DNA of 64,000 nt, taken from NCBI GenBank assembly GCA_023374045.1, contig CM041780.1, positions 173,233,339-173,297,338 of the forward strand, read 5' to 3'. Within the stretch, counting starts at the first letter, position 1. Each line of letters begins with the position of its first letter. Positions 24,182-37,224 of the stretch are shown in pieces. The notes under the pieces were generated by a model, which was not told the DNA's origin, searched no databases, and saw only the letters and a list, made by a program, of their open reading frames with translations. This DNA is from Limonium bicolor. Its lineage: Eukaryota; Streptophyta; Magnoliopsida; Caryophyllales; Plumbaginaceae. Both the position numbers and the translations under genes were made by a program.

Positions 24182-24459
24182 CTAGCTGGTATGACGGTTT
24201 TGTACTCAGAAGGCGCATTGTAAAGTCCAAATATCTATGTAGTAATATATGAAATATTTATAACGTCCTAAGGACGGTTCGTATGTACGTGAAGTAAAAC
24301 GTAAGTAGTAAGTATGGGGTAAGAGTCACGCGCCTTTCTGGAATTCTCACTTCTCAATTCTACCCCAGTTCCCCAGTTTTAAGTGCACCTATAATCTAAG
24401 TGTTTCACTCGGCTTATCTTCTCGGGTTCAGAGCGTAACTACGCTCTGATACCAATTTC
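24182..24459 (-). other. Element C: untranslated leader with primer binding site hairpin
   Basis: Leader between the 5' LTR and the gag ATG. The primer binding site, sense TGGTATCAGAGC (24443-24454), lies 5 bases from the LTR and is complementary to the 3' end of plant initiator tRNA-Met. It overlaps a perfect 20 bp hairpin arm pair, CAGAGCGTA/TACGCTCTG (24429-24448). No gene is present. Confidence 0.85.
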
Positions 24460-25107
24460 TGTAACGCCCCTATTTAACATATTTATAGCGGAAATAAAAT
24501 ACTAAAGGCATACAGACCATCGGGTTCCAAACACCCGGCACCAAACCGCACCAAACCTCACCAAATACAACTTAAAGATTACAATTGTCACGACCTGAAC
24601 CTCGAGAAAACTTAACAAAAGTAAAACAACAATAAAACACATAAACTCTCAAAACCTAATCCCATCCCAATCACTAGTTCTCTTCGTGGCCACCTGTAAA
24701 ATAACTCGTATCTGCAAGATAAAACCAAGCAGCCCACCCCAAGAGGGGTGGGTCAGTTCCCGGAATGGAACTGGTACGATCCTCCAAAACAAAACTTATA
24801 ATACAACTCTTAAATAAATAATAGCAGGAAAACAATCACTTAAACCACACAGAGGAACAAGGCATTTCACAAACCACCCAATCAAGATAACAAGATAAGA
24901 TCAAAGGTTAATAACAGAAAAGCAAAGTTAGTGAAACAAAACCACTTCATGTGTTAGTGAACATCCATTGCCTTAGTTAAAACCCAATTCCCGTTAGGAG
25001 TAGAAAGACTCAGATAGTCAAAAAGGACTATGAATGAAAAGATAGCTCCAAGAACCAATAACTCAAGAGTGGAATAATTCAACTGGGAGAGATGGCCTCC
25101 ACCGCCA

Positions 25108-25200
25108 AGTACGTCCTTTTAGGACAGGGGATATACAGCCCCTCACTGTTAACAACGTCCCTTTTGGGATAGGGGATATACAGCCCCTCACTGTTACCAT
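25108..25200 (-). repeat. 45 bp tandem repeat, two copies, in right LTR of C
   Basis: This is the counterpart of the three-copy repeat at 9610-9745. Units start near 25111 and 25155. The copy number differs between the two LTRs of one element, so gain or loss happened after insertion. Confidence 0.85.
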
Positions 25201-28200
25201 TGAAGACGCGCGCACGTCGAAACCTCAAGAACCAGCTCATGGATGAAACGATATCCAGAGTCAAAAGAAGAATTTTCCAAAATTGACCTTTTCCAAATTC
25301 CCACCAGATCACTAACTACCCAGAGCAATACCAAAACACTCAGTCCTACAGAGTGCAGAAGCGTAAACCCTAAGCAGTCAATGTCTAATGGAACAACCAA
25401 ATAGAAGGAACCAATACCCAAGTGAGTTTCACATTCAAGGCTCAGTTAGTCACACAAGCTGAGTTAGTCACACAACCAATTCCTTTTTAGAAATTCCTCT
25501 TAAAGTCAGTTAGCGTTTTTCAAAAACGTCTCATAAGTCAATCAGCAAAAGTAACGGAGTACGAGAAATCGTACCTGGTATGTGAAGAACAATAAATAAC
25601 TCAAATAAGTGATTCCCCAATAGTAACCTATAATTAAGGTGTTCCAAGTGTCGATTAGTTAAGGGACTTATAAACTAAACAACCTTCTTTTCTTACTGAT
25701 TAATAGTTCCAGGTTTACCATTATTCGTTCACAAAGATTTGGGCCTGACTCGTTAACTAAATCCTTTGTTAGACCCATTTCGTTTAGTTTGGAATGATTT
25801 AGAATTTATTCCTGAGAGTGGCAAAAGAAATCTAAGTTCCCAAAATGCAAAAAAAAGAAAGAAAAAACAAAGAGAGGGGGGGTCAAACTTAAACTTCTTG
25901 AACTCTCTTTGAACTGTTTAAGTGGGCTTTTGGAGTTCAAAGACTTGGGCTTAGTAGGTCAACCCAAGACCGTGTTACGATTATGTTGTATAATTAAACC
26001 CTTAAGTTAATAGTGACTATTTAATTACACACCGATTAACCCAAGGTTTAACATATATATATATATATATATATGTTCTACTTATTATAACTATCACAAG
26101 GAATATTATTTCCCTCCTCTTTTTTAATGTATTTATATACATATATATATTTATATATCTTTATGTATTAAGATTTATCCATAACACTTTTAGGAAATTT
26201 TATTGTATTTGATTATGTTTAATAACTTTTAGGCATACCACAACCTATATATATATGGTTTAATAAGTAAAATGTTTTCCTTTATTTATTTAATATATAT
26301 AAGTATACGTGTATTAGAATTTAACTAAGACATTCCCTATGTAACTTATTATATTTAAACTATCTTATTACTACAACCTTTAACTGTATTCCAAGTATGT
26401 TTCATAAAGTATTTCTTTTACTATATCTTAGGATTCTAGCTCTTATAATATTTAGTTATTATAAGTGTTAATTTATTAGTTCCTTGCTTTACTCTAAGTT
26501 ACTACTTTATTCCCTTTTTATATATGCGTAAAATATATATATATATATATATATATTATTCCTTAGTTTAATTAAAAATATTAACTCCCATATAGTATAA
26601 TAAATAAAACGTAAAAATAATTAAATTCCTTGATTTACATAAGTTTCTACTTAAATAAGTATATATACATATATGTAAATAATTTCACTTCTCTTAAAAG
26701 CTAATACCAAAACATTTATAAACTTACTGTTATAAAATATTAATTTAGTTTCCCTTATTTCCCTCAGCTTAAAAGTTAATTAACAAACCATAATTTAATT
26801 TTTGGTTACATTAAAAACCATATATTATAAGTTATTCTTAAGAAAAACTCATAAACACAATTTTTAAAACCATTTACCATTGCCCAAAAATTCCCAAATT
26901 TAATATACAGTAACTATAACATTTTAGACATATTATAAAATTTTTATTTCATAAAAATATATTTTAAAATTAGCCAAATAATTCCTGAAAACCCGTAACT
27001 TGCAAAAATCATAACTTACGTTTAAAAACCCCAAAACCATATTAATTTACATCAAAATAAACTAGATTAAATAAGGAATCTATGGTTAAAATTTCAAGTC
27101 AAAATACATTCGGGAAGGTATTTAAATTAACTCAACAAGTTAGGGTTATTTACTGGAATTTATTAAAACTTAATCTGAAACATTTTAATCTCGGCCGTCC
27201 GTTTCTTTTAACTACGATCGGACGGCCCTAAACTTCCGAGTTCATCAGCGAATCCAGAACCAACCCCGAGTACTAATTCACGATTTTCTCACAATCTACA
27301 GAACCAAATTAAGTGATTCTTGTTCCTATGGTTTTGAAATTCAATTACGGTTCCATTGATACTAATTTCTCCAGCTAATATGCAAGATTCAACGGGTTTC
27401 GATTTCAGTTTTGAAGTTAGGGTTCATAATGGTTTTCGAAAACAAATCTCTCAAATTCACTCAACCTAAAGCGTAATTGATGCAATTGAATCGTGGTTTT
27501 GACCGATAATGTAACATAGTTTAGCAAGGTTGAAGGAACTTGAAGAAAACTTACCAGAATTGCTTGAATCGAAGGGATTTGTTTTCGGTTTCTGGAAAAA
27601 CGCCCCCTTTACAACTCGATTGAGTAGCCTACTTTGCAACACTATAATTTACAGTACAGAGGGAGTTAGAACTAGTTCTTGGGCTTAATCTAAAGAAGAA
27701 ACTTAGCTCTACACAATGATAGCAAGAACTCACCCTAACTTGCACTACACAGACAGAAATCGAAGCTGGAAGTTGTGAGTTTACCTTACGTTTTCTGGAA
27801 AGAAAACTATGATTTTATGCTGTGACGAATCCGAAACTTTAGACACCTCTTTCTTCCAAATGGTTGGGAATTGGCTTGGGTTGTCAACATGAAAGTTTTA
27901 GAGGGATTAGAGCTCTTCAAAACGAGCTAAAGAACATGGAATTTGGCTGAGAAACGAAGAAGTTATGGCTAGACGAAGTTACCTGAATTCTAAGGCAAAA
28001 CTGGAACTACAGTTACGGTTTTGCAGGCTGGCTACTTTGGCTCGAATTTCCGGTTGATTTAGAACGAGTTAGGGTTTGTGTGAATTATGGTTGTTTAGAG
28101 GAAGTGTAGGAGAAGACAACAAAGAAGACGACACTCAAAAATTCCAAAAGATGAGAAAGTTATGAAGGTCACAAGATAGGGCAAAGTCTGGTTTCTGTTA

Positions 28201-28604
28201 CCGGAATTATAGGAGATAAAACGGCTAAGTATACTGGGGCGCGAATCCCGAGACACACGATGACTCAGCAGACACTGCCACGTCAGCCTTTATCAAAATT
28301 TTGGCTCTAAACTTCATTTGATCATAACTTTGGCTAGGATGATCCGTTTTTGACGTTCTTTTTATCGATCTTCATGGTTTTCCATAACCTATTTATTGGT
28401 ATAGGTTTCATGGCCTGGTTTGACCATTCTCAAAAAGTCAACCCTAGCAAGGCTTAAAAGGCTTTAGGGTTTCTAGAGTTTTATATTGACTTTCATGTTT
28501 CAAAACAATGTTCCAACACTTCCTAAAATCTTTATAATATAGTTGGAGTGTTTAGAAATTTTTCCAAGATTTATTGACTTATAAATATTATTATTAAATA
28601 CATC

Positions 28605-31600
28605 TGTAACACCCCAACCGCTAATCCTATGCTTACCGTCTAATCGTCCCATTAATCCTACGAGTTCGCAGCGGAATTAATACATACTTACTACGGCGGG
28701 TGAAACAATGCCGCTAACCGCCCATACGGCTAGCTAGGCTACTAATACTTACAGTCACGGTCTGATGAACATAACGTACCGAGCTACTACTATAATGCAT
28801 ACTGAATATAACATACCTACTTACATTCCTGGATCACCGAGTAGTTAAAGTATTACCTTACATCCTTTACCACACTTCCCAAAAGAATGAGTTTCTAAGA
28901 CTACTCATCTATACCAACTCCATTCTATCAAAATCCAAAAAGGTGTACCCCGTGGTACACCGGCTAATCAAAAGTTACAGCCATGTACTACTTAGTACAC
29001 CCATCGTGAATTCAATGTTTACATTCCAAAAAGAAGATAAAGAAATAGAACTATGTCCTCAGCATCTTCATCAATCTCTAGTACCTGCGTGTAGTAAAAA
29101 TGGTGCCCCAAGGGGCTCAGCAAATTGCTGCGCATAAACTCCGCATATACCGATTGCTAGCAAGGGTACGCCGACTAATTGGCGACCGCTAAACATGCTT
29201 GTTCATTACTCATACGTACATGCTTTACATACAATCATACATACATTACAATACATCATTCACTTCAAGGCAACAATACAATAGAGTTCACAATACTTAC
29301 CTTCACAAGGTTAGCCAAATTGTGCATCCGGGTTAATCGGAATGCATATTACTCTTTTACTCATTACTTACTTCTTCTTACTTACAATTACTTTCAATTA
29401 CTTTGCTTACTCATTCTTACTTACTTACTTATACTCAAGTCAAGTCGTCGGGACCTCCGGCCTTGGGGACTACACCGTCCCACATCCGGGATTTACTTGA
29501 CTCACTAATCCGGGATGCTACCCACTTAAGGGATTTGGGCCGCGGACCAGTTTAAGAGTCAGGAATTGGAGCCAACCTCTCGTGACTCCGCATCCTCACG
29601 CGTGGCCGAAACTATATCGGACTTCTACTCATTCCAATTTAATTACCATTTTAAGTTAGGATGGTTAGATTGTTAGGAACAAGTTAGAAGTCCAAACACA
29701 ATGAATAACGGTCACGGTACAATACAACATACATACATACATTCATATCATCCGTACATTTCATGAAGTATACAAACTAAGAATTAAAAGAGTATACATA
29801 TCATACAACACTACATAATCACAAGTAAGCATATTAACTCCGATTCGTGCATTTATCTTGATTGGTGATCAATTAGCACACAACACACAAATCAGAGTAG
29901 CCATGATAGCATTCGGGGCATGAGGAATTCATACCGTTCACCGTCGTACGTAATTCCAAACGTTCTTCGATGTCACAAACCAAGTCCTATTACATACATA
30001 CAATTAAATGATTAATTTACTATCATTAACTTAACTCCTACTTACTATGTCCTTACATTTCTTACACTTATACTCTTACTTATTTTCCCTTTACTTAAGT
30101 TTCCATCTTCTTACTTAAGGTTTGCATGCTTACACATATACATATACATATATGTATGGGTATACATATACATAATATATACAATTATTATTTAAATTAA
30201 AATAAATTTTTTTTTTTTTTGTCAGGACCGGACTTGCGACCGACCTTGGGCAAGTCCGGTCCATTCCAGTAGGTTTCTTCGGGAAAATTTTTGGTCCGAC
30301 CGGACTTGCAGGTCCGGTCGCAAGTCCGGTCGATTCCAGTAACATTCTGCCGGAAAATTTTTCTGCTCGACCGGACTTGCATGTCCGGTCGCAAGTCCGG
30401 TCGATTCCAGTAGCATACCGAGGGGAAAATTTTCTACTCGACCGGACTTGCAAGTCCGGTCGCAAGTCCGGTCGATTCCAGTAGCATAATGACGGGAAAT
30501 TTTTCTGCCCGACCGGACTTGCAAGTCCGGTCGCAAGTCCGGTCGAGCCCAGTGTTTGCATTTTAAATTCTGTTTTCAGTCCTCTCTTTTACCCATTACT
30601 TCCCCATTGTTCCTACACTTATTCCCACATGTTATAACATTAATTAAACCTCCTAATACACCCTAGTTCATTTCCTAACTCCTTACACAATTCTACACTC
30701 ATTTACTCACATAATTTTCCAAGTTTCACTCAACACTCAACTAGTTTCTTCTCTAGTTATATTATGCTACAGATTTTAACACTTACACTTCTCCTCTACA
30801 TCTCCCTCTCCTAATGTCATTTCTAACACTCTTACTATATCTAGAATCCATTACCTAGCTCTCTCAACTTACCCTCTAACTATCCAAATCAAAATCTATT
30901 ACACACTCCCTTTATTCACCTAGTTTTAATTCTCTAAGTGTTCTATTTCTAGATAAATTTTGCCATAGTCTCTCTTGTATTTCTATACACTCACCACATG
31001 GTTTTACTCACATTTCAACGCTTATCTCACCTGTTACAATGACATCAAAACACAAGCTCCCATACACAACTACTAATACCAAAACAACACTAAAATTTCC
31101 TGCACTCACATTAAATTCCCAATCTGTTTTAAATGAGTTATACATAGCTTTTAAGGCTTCAAAATACTTATATTCTCTTGCACATTATACTACTAATGCA
31201 TTATTATTTTTCAATACCAATTTTCATTACTAAAATCTGTTACACTTACAAATACACAAGGCTATACAATAAGCATTCTTACCTTGCTTTTCTCTAGCTT
31301 TTCTTTCTCTTCTTCCTTCTTCTCTCTTTTGGTTTTGCAAACTCAACAAATCTAACATAATCACCCATACATAAATACACATTCAATACTAAAACTAAAC
31401 TTAGACATCATTTAAGTTCTACTACACATTCTAGGGTTTAGGATTTATATTACCTTGCAAGGGTTTATGAAGTACTTGGAATGGTTCAAGAACAAGCTTT
31501 TCCACCTTCCAAAAGAGCCCAAAAATCGGCTGGGTACAAGAGGCAAACAAGGGTTTCACTAGAATTTTCGTTTTGCCCATAAGACAAGAAAAACGAAGGA

Positions 31601-32443
31601 GTTTGAAAGAGATTTTTACCTCAAAAGAACAAGGAGACCAAGGTGGCTCCAATGGTGGTGTTGAGACTTCAAATGGGATATACCCAAAAATCGAAAATGC
31701 TTGTTTTTGGATTTTGGAAAGATGGAAGTGTAGCTCTCGGAGAGAGGAACACAATGGTGGTGTTTTTATAATTTTTGGAGAATGTATGAGGGAGTTACAA
31801 AGGAGAGAAGTGGTGGTTTGTGTTGTTTTCCTTAAGCAGCCATGAAATCGCTGGGGAAGGAGAAGGAAGAAGAAAAAGAGAGGTGAGGGTGCTGGGGTTA
31901 CGTGAGTGAGAGGAAGAAATGGAGGAGAGAGAATAAAGTGAGAGTAATAAAGTGAGGTTTATTATTTTTGTTTTTAGTTAATAAGAGTGTGTGAGTGAGT
32001 GTGTGAGAGAGTGTAAGAGAGGGGGGGGGGGGGAATATTAGAGCCCATCGGCTACACCCCACCCCACACCACCATTTTACCTTTTTATTTTCAAAATGGA
32101 CACATAAGTTTGGTCTATTTATATTTTTACCCACACAACTTCCTGTTTTTGACAGTTTTTACTAATCTCTCGTTTTATTGATTTTATTGGTCCTAAAGCT
32201 TCACTAATATTTATTAATGATTATTTAGTTGACCAAAATTGTTACGAGTCTATTTGACCCGCTTAAAGACACGTTTTCCCGGTTACCTCGAAAAACGCGC
32301 TTTAAGTTCCGTTAGTGATTTTAATCCATTTTAAGGATCCGTTTTCTTCGGGATTTGTTCCCTAATATTTATTTATACTTAATTAAGCCTCTAAATTATT
32401 CATTAGCCTAATTAATCACTATTTTTAAATACGGGGTATTTCA
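28605..32443 (-). repeat. Element B: 3' LTR
   Basis: TGTAACACCCC ... GGGGTATTTCA on the plus strand, 3,839 bp. It contains the 71 bp palindromic array (30225-30550), a T-tract at 30208-30219 (A-tract in sense), TATA-rich DNA at 30133-30182, and TACCTGC (sense GCAGGTA) at 29082. A G13 run is present near 32022-32034. Differences from the 5' LTR are mostly single-base gains or losses. Confidence 0.95.
30225..30550 (-). repeat. 71 bp tandem palindromic array in 3' LTR of B
   Basis: There are five units. The ATTCCAGT landmark recurs at 30263, 30333, 30404 and 30475 with a variant at 30546, giving spacings of 70-71 bp. Each unit has CCGGACTTGCAAGTCCGG or close variants, a perfect palindrome in the best copies. 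CpG-rich. It produces spurious 65-143 codon frames. Confidence 0.95.
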
Positions 32444-32829
32444 ATCTACCCCCCTTAAGAAACTTTGCCCTCAAAGTTGCTCAAGGTTAATAGTTTAAGT
32501 ATTCTACTCATTAGGCAAACCAATTGTCCTAATGTGTCTTACCACACCTATGAGGTGTTTACTTCATTCCACATTGCAAGCATACGCAGTTCAAGCATCA
32601 TACACAATTCATATACACAATCCATCATTCTCATTCATACCATACCACAATACATTACACATACACATCATTCATTACACCTTACACATACATACACATC
32701 CATGCTAATTCACTTGCACTACATGTGCCATACAAAATGCAATGCTTACCCCGAAGCAATGCAAAGCAAAAGGGCTCTACCCCCCTTAAAAGGGGTACGA
32801 CCCGTACCCGTATATTACATACTAGACTA
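32444..32829 (-). other. Element B: 3' untranslated region with two polypurine tracts
   Basis: The LTR-proximal tract is the complement of CTACCCCCCTTAAG (about 32447-32460). A second, CTCTACCCCCCTTAAAAGGGG, lies at about 32775-32795, just after the pol stop at 32830. The segment between is CATAC-rich and non-coding. Confidence 0.75.
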
Positions 32830-35800
32830 CTAGTCTACGAATAACTGTGGATACTTAGCCTTCATGGCATCTTCCAACTCCCATGTCGCTTCTTCGACAT
32901 CATGGTTAGACCATAGGACCTTCACCATTCGTATCGACTTATGGCGAGTGTCTCTGGTCTTCCTATCCAAGATTCTCACTGGGGTTTCACATATCTCATG
33001 TTCGGCTCAATGGAAAGTCTCTCGGGCTCTAAGACATGAGAAGGATCAGCCATATACTTCTTGAGTTGTGACACATGAAATACATCATGGACACGTCCCA
33101 AGTCCTCAGGTAATGCTAACCTGTAGGCTACTGAACCAACTCTTTCGGTGATAGTGTACGGCCCTACAAACTTCGGGCTTAGCTTGCCCTTCTGACCAAA
33201 ACGGAAGACACCCTTCATAGGTGAAACGCGCAAGAACACTTGGTCGCCCACGGCGAACTCAAGGTCGCGTCGTCTCACATCCGCATAGGATTTCTGTCTA
33301 TCTTGGGCTGCCTTCATGTTAGCTCGGATTTGTTGCACTTCGGCTTGCACTTGCTCAAGGTATTCCGGTCCTATTATGACCGCTTCACTTGACTCATCCC
33401 AACACAAGGGTGTACGGCAAGGTCTACCGTATAGAGCTTGGAAAGGCGACATCTTAATCGAGGCGTGATAACTATTATTATACGAGAACTCGATAAGATG
33501 AAGCTTATCTAACCAACTCCCCTGAAAGTCCAAGGCACATGCCCGAAGCATGTCCTCCAGTGTCTGGATGGTCCTTTCTGTCTGACCGTCGGTCTGAGGA
33601 TGGAAGGCGGTACTCAGCTTCAATTCTGTACCCAACGCTTCCCTTGTAGCTCTCCAGTATCTCGAAAGAAATCTGGTGTCGCGGTCAGATACTATGGTTT
33701 TCGGGACTCCGTGATGTCTGATAATCTCCTTATCAAAAAGCTCAGCTAGCTTTACTACTACCTTCCAGGTGTCCTTCATCGGTATGAATCTGGCAACCTT
33801 GGTAAGGCGATCTACTACACCCAGATCATGTTGAGTCCTCCCCTAGCAGGTGGGAGTCCTACAACAAAATCCATGGAGATATCATGAAATTTCCACTCCG
33901 GAATTGGCATTGATTGTACCATTCCGCCCGGTCTACGGTTCAAATTTCACCTTCTGGCATGTTAAGCATCTCAATACAAATTCTGTCACATCTGACTTCA
34001 TTCCAGACCACCAGAAGTACCTCTTCATGTCTTTGTACATCTTGGAGGCTCCCGGATGGACTGACAATGTAGAACTATGTGACTCTCACAGGATGCGATC
34101 CCTTAGCTCTGCATTGCTTCGGGGGACGCATAGCCTGCCATTCAACCGAATCAAACCATCTTCGTAGTTGAAGTCATACTTTTTCTTCAAATGTACCATT
34201 TTCGATCTTTTGTCTGATTTCGGTTAGGTAAGGGTCGCTCAACTGAGCATCTCGCACCTCGTCAACCAAGCTAGAAGAAGCGAGTAGCGAATGGAGCGAG
34301 TGTGCTCGACGGCTCAGGGCGTCGGCTACCACATTAGCCTTCCCTTCCTTATACTGCAGATTGATGTCGTAGTCTGAGAGAAACTCCATCCATCTTCTCT
34401 GTCTCAAGTTGAGTTCTTTCTGAGTGAATACATACTGTAAGCTCTTATGATCGGAGTAGATGGTGATGCTTACCCCATAGAGATAGTGTCGCCATATCTT
34501 CAAGGCGAAGACAATGGCTCCTAACTCTAAGTCGTGAGTCGGGTAATTCTCCTCATGTTTCTTCAGCTGGCGGGAGGCATAAGCAACAACCTTGCCATGC
34601 TGCATGAGTACGCATCCCATTCCTTTGCCTGATGCATCACAGTATACCTCAAATCCCTCTGTGCCCTCTGGAAGAGTAAGGATGGGCGCTGAGGTCAATG
34701 AGTCTTTAAGGCTCTGAATGATACTTCGCATCGTCTGTCCATACAAACGGTGCATCCTTTTTCATCAATGTAGTCATGGGCTTAGCGACTTTCGAGAAGT
34801 CTTTTACGAATCTCCGGTAGTATCCGGCTAGACCAAGAAAGCTCCGAATGTCGGTAACAGTCTTGGGTCTAGGCCATGATCGTACAGCTTCTATTTTAGA
34901 AGGGTCAACTGAGATACCTGCGCTCGAGATGACATGTCCAAGGAATGATACCTGATCAAGCCAGAACTCGCATTTGGAGAACTTCGCATACAGCTGGTTC
35001 TCGCGCAGTGTCTCAAGCACTTTCCTCAAGTGGGTTTCATGTTCCTCTGGTGACTTAGAATATACAAGGATGTCGTCGATGAAGACCACAACCGAAGTGT
35101 CCAACTGCTCACTGAATAAACGATTCATGAGGTCCATGAATTTTGCCGGTGCGTTTGACAAACCGAATGGCATCACGGTGAATTCGTAGTGGCCATACCT
35201 GGTACGGAATGCCGTTTTCTCGATGTCTTGCTCTTTGATTGCAATCTGATGATACCCAGAACGGAGGTCAATCTTGGAAAAGACTGAGGCTCCTTTCAAC
35301 TGGTCGAATAGATCATCAATACGTGGTAGTGGGTATTTATTTTTGACTGTGACCGCATTCAGCTCGCGGTAGTCAATACAAAGGCGGAGGCTACCGTCCT
35401 TCTTCTTCACGAAGAGGACCGGTGCTCCCCAGGGTGATACGCTCGGGCGTATAAACCCTTTGTCTAGAAGATCTCTCAATTGTTCTTTCAGTTCAGTCAT
35501 TTCAGCAGGTGCCATGCGGTACGGTGCCCTAGCAATGGGACCGGTACCTGGCAATAAATCAATCTCAAATTCCACTGCTCTCGGTGGTGGCATGCCGGGT
35601 AGCTCCTTAGGGAATACATCGGGATACTCAGATACTATCGGTACATCATCACTGAACTCTGGATCTCTCTCCAGGTCTTGCACATGACACAGATACACTT
35701 CGTGGCCCTTTCTGAGCTCCCGGTACATAGCCATAGCAGATATAAGGGTGGTCGAAGGCTCTCTCGGTCTCTGGCGGTAAGATACGGTAACCCCAGAAGG

Positions 35801-36201
35801 ACTCTTGAGCAGCAGTCGATGCTCGGCGCAGAGGATTCTACCCTTGTGCCGCTCCAACCAATTCATTCCAATGATTAGGTCGAATCCCAATCCATTGAAT
35901 TCGATGAAGGAAATGGGAAACGCCTCCTTTTTAATTTCGATGGTGGCTGATTGGTAGTATTTGGTACATTTTACTCGCTCCTTCGATGGGAGAGTAACCA
36001 TGAAGTTCGGTATCTCATCCGCATCTAGCTTCAACCTCTTCACAAAGGATGGTGATACGAAGGTGTGAGAGGCGCCGGAGTCGAATAACACATTGGCATC
36101 AATGCCATTTACTGGGAAGGTTCCCGTTAGAATGGTGCCGCTTCTGCCGGCTTGTGCTTCGGTGAGGATGCTCAGGTTACCTTCGGTACCGAGCCCACAA
36201 C
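32830..36201 (-). pseudogene. Element B: pol (protease, RT, RNase H, integrase, chromodomain) with one-base frame breaks
   Basis: A complete Tekay-type pol. Protease DSGASHTF is near 36085. RT runs from about 35500 with [20 protein letters not shown] and an intact FIDD active site (near 35075). RNase H has [16 protein letters not shown] and VVADALSRR. The integrase has its CQKVKFE zinc-binding end near 33950, VSDRDTRF, and QTDGQTERT with the catalytic glutamate kept; a chromodomain follows, ending YPQLF near 32840. The protease-RT frame is open from 36289 to 34706; breaks near 34740, 34180, 33930, 33820 and 32990 each look like gain or loss of one base, mostly at short homopolymers. Given the same error type between the two LTRs, the native element may be intact. 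On a spliced RNA, pol would be fused to gag at the acceptor 36202/36201. Confidence 0.92.
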
Positions 36202-37224
36202 CTATTGATGTCACAATTGGATAAGTATTGATGGTGGACACAAGTGGAATTAAATCAACACTGCTCTTTATTGATAAACCAACCATCATACATGTCGTGT
36301 CTCTAATACACGTTACTAATAGATTACATGATACTAGGAATTTAATATTTTCTAAAGGTAAGGTTCAGGCGTCCTGGTTTCATGTGTGTGGCATTGATTA
36401 TTGCCGGCGGTGCCGTATTCAACTTGATCTTGTTGATCCCGTGATACAGCATCCGTGAGTTTCCACCCATGATGAGGACATCTCCTGATCTCAATACCAA
36501 TTTCTCTGCGAGGTCCACACGCTTCTGCTCGCTATACAGGAATACGGCGTCATCACCAATGGACCAAGACACTACGGGCACTCCTTGTTCAAGAGATTCC
36601 GCTGTCTCGTCCTTGTCTTGGTGTAACCCAAGTCGTCCTTCTTTTTCATAGAAGTTGACGATACAAAGGTCCGCTTCAAGTGCGGGGATTGGTTCAGGTT
36701 CACATTGCTGTGCAAGTTCTACTGCTTGAGTGATGAGGGTCTGAAACTCTGGTGGTATTGTCGGTGGCGTCGCTCCGTCTTGTGTTCGTGTCTCCTGGTA
36801 TGTCTTGGTATAAGGATTCCAGTCCTTTCCCAAGCACATCATTTTCAGCTTCATCTTCGCTCCACCGGGGAATTCGGGTGTGTAAAATCCACCTTGACCC
36901 GTTCCTAGCTCGTTGCATCGTCGAATAATTGAGATTTGCGCTTCGGGTGTCAGGTATCCCCTTAATAAGATCATACCTGGGCGGATGACCTGACACTGTT
37001 GTTGGTGTAGTCGTGTTGGTGATGTCGATCTCTTCTTGATTCAAGGTTACCGGTATTGGGTAACAGATACTAAAGTTCCTATGGTTCAAATTCATCTACG
37101 GTGAGTACTAGTTTCAACTACTCCATTTCATGCTCAATTACACTTCATTGATTTACTCATGCATTCACTACAATTGCTTACTACTAGGCATGCTATTTCA
37201 AGGATTAAAGGTTTAGGTGATTAC
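36202..37224 (-). other. Element B: predicted 1,023 bp intron containing the AlkB frame
   Basis: The donor is CCAAG|GTAATC at 37225/37224, at the end of gag. The acceptor is CATCAATAG|GTTGTGGG at 36202/36201. Splicing keeps frame through the split glycine codon and continues directly into the open protease-RT frame. Without splicing, gag ends a few codons on (37205). Position, phase and content match the predicted intron of element C (21941-22931). Predicted from sequence only. Confidence 0.65.
36342..37095 (-). CDS. Element B: AlkB-family Fe(II)/2-oxoglutarate dioxygenase (one probable frameshift)
   Basis: Same product and position as the AlkB of element C. The open part from M at 36974 is 210 codons: metal ligands H118 and D120 in HQDKDE and H178 in MLYHG, and RLNLTFR at 202-208 with both motif arginines. 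The upstream part reads in the next frame from an ATG at 37095 ([16 protein letters not shown]...), resembling the C protein's DICFPILPYS region. The two frames meet near 37010, where one base appears to be missing. With that break ignored, the length is about 250 codons, as in C. By eye, more than half the residues of the shared core are identical to C, and substitutions spare the catalytic motifs. The frameshift may be an assembly error. Alternatively translation may start at 36974 (the M of PGMILL). Confidence 0.9.

Noticed and set aside
24438..24456. tRNA gene fragment
   Set aside because: Only the 12 bases matching the tRNA-Met 3' end are present, next to an LTR; this is a primer binding site.
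30130..30561. Frames of 65-143 codons with repeated RPDLQVRS-like text (also 40456-40894)
   Set aside because: Products of the 71 bp array in the LTRs of B; present in several frames at once.
32022..32034. G-quadruplex or functional G-tract (also about 42337-42350)
   Set aside because: A single G homopolymer whose length differs between LTRs; more likely slippage or sequencing noise.
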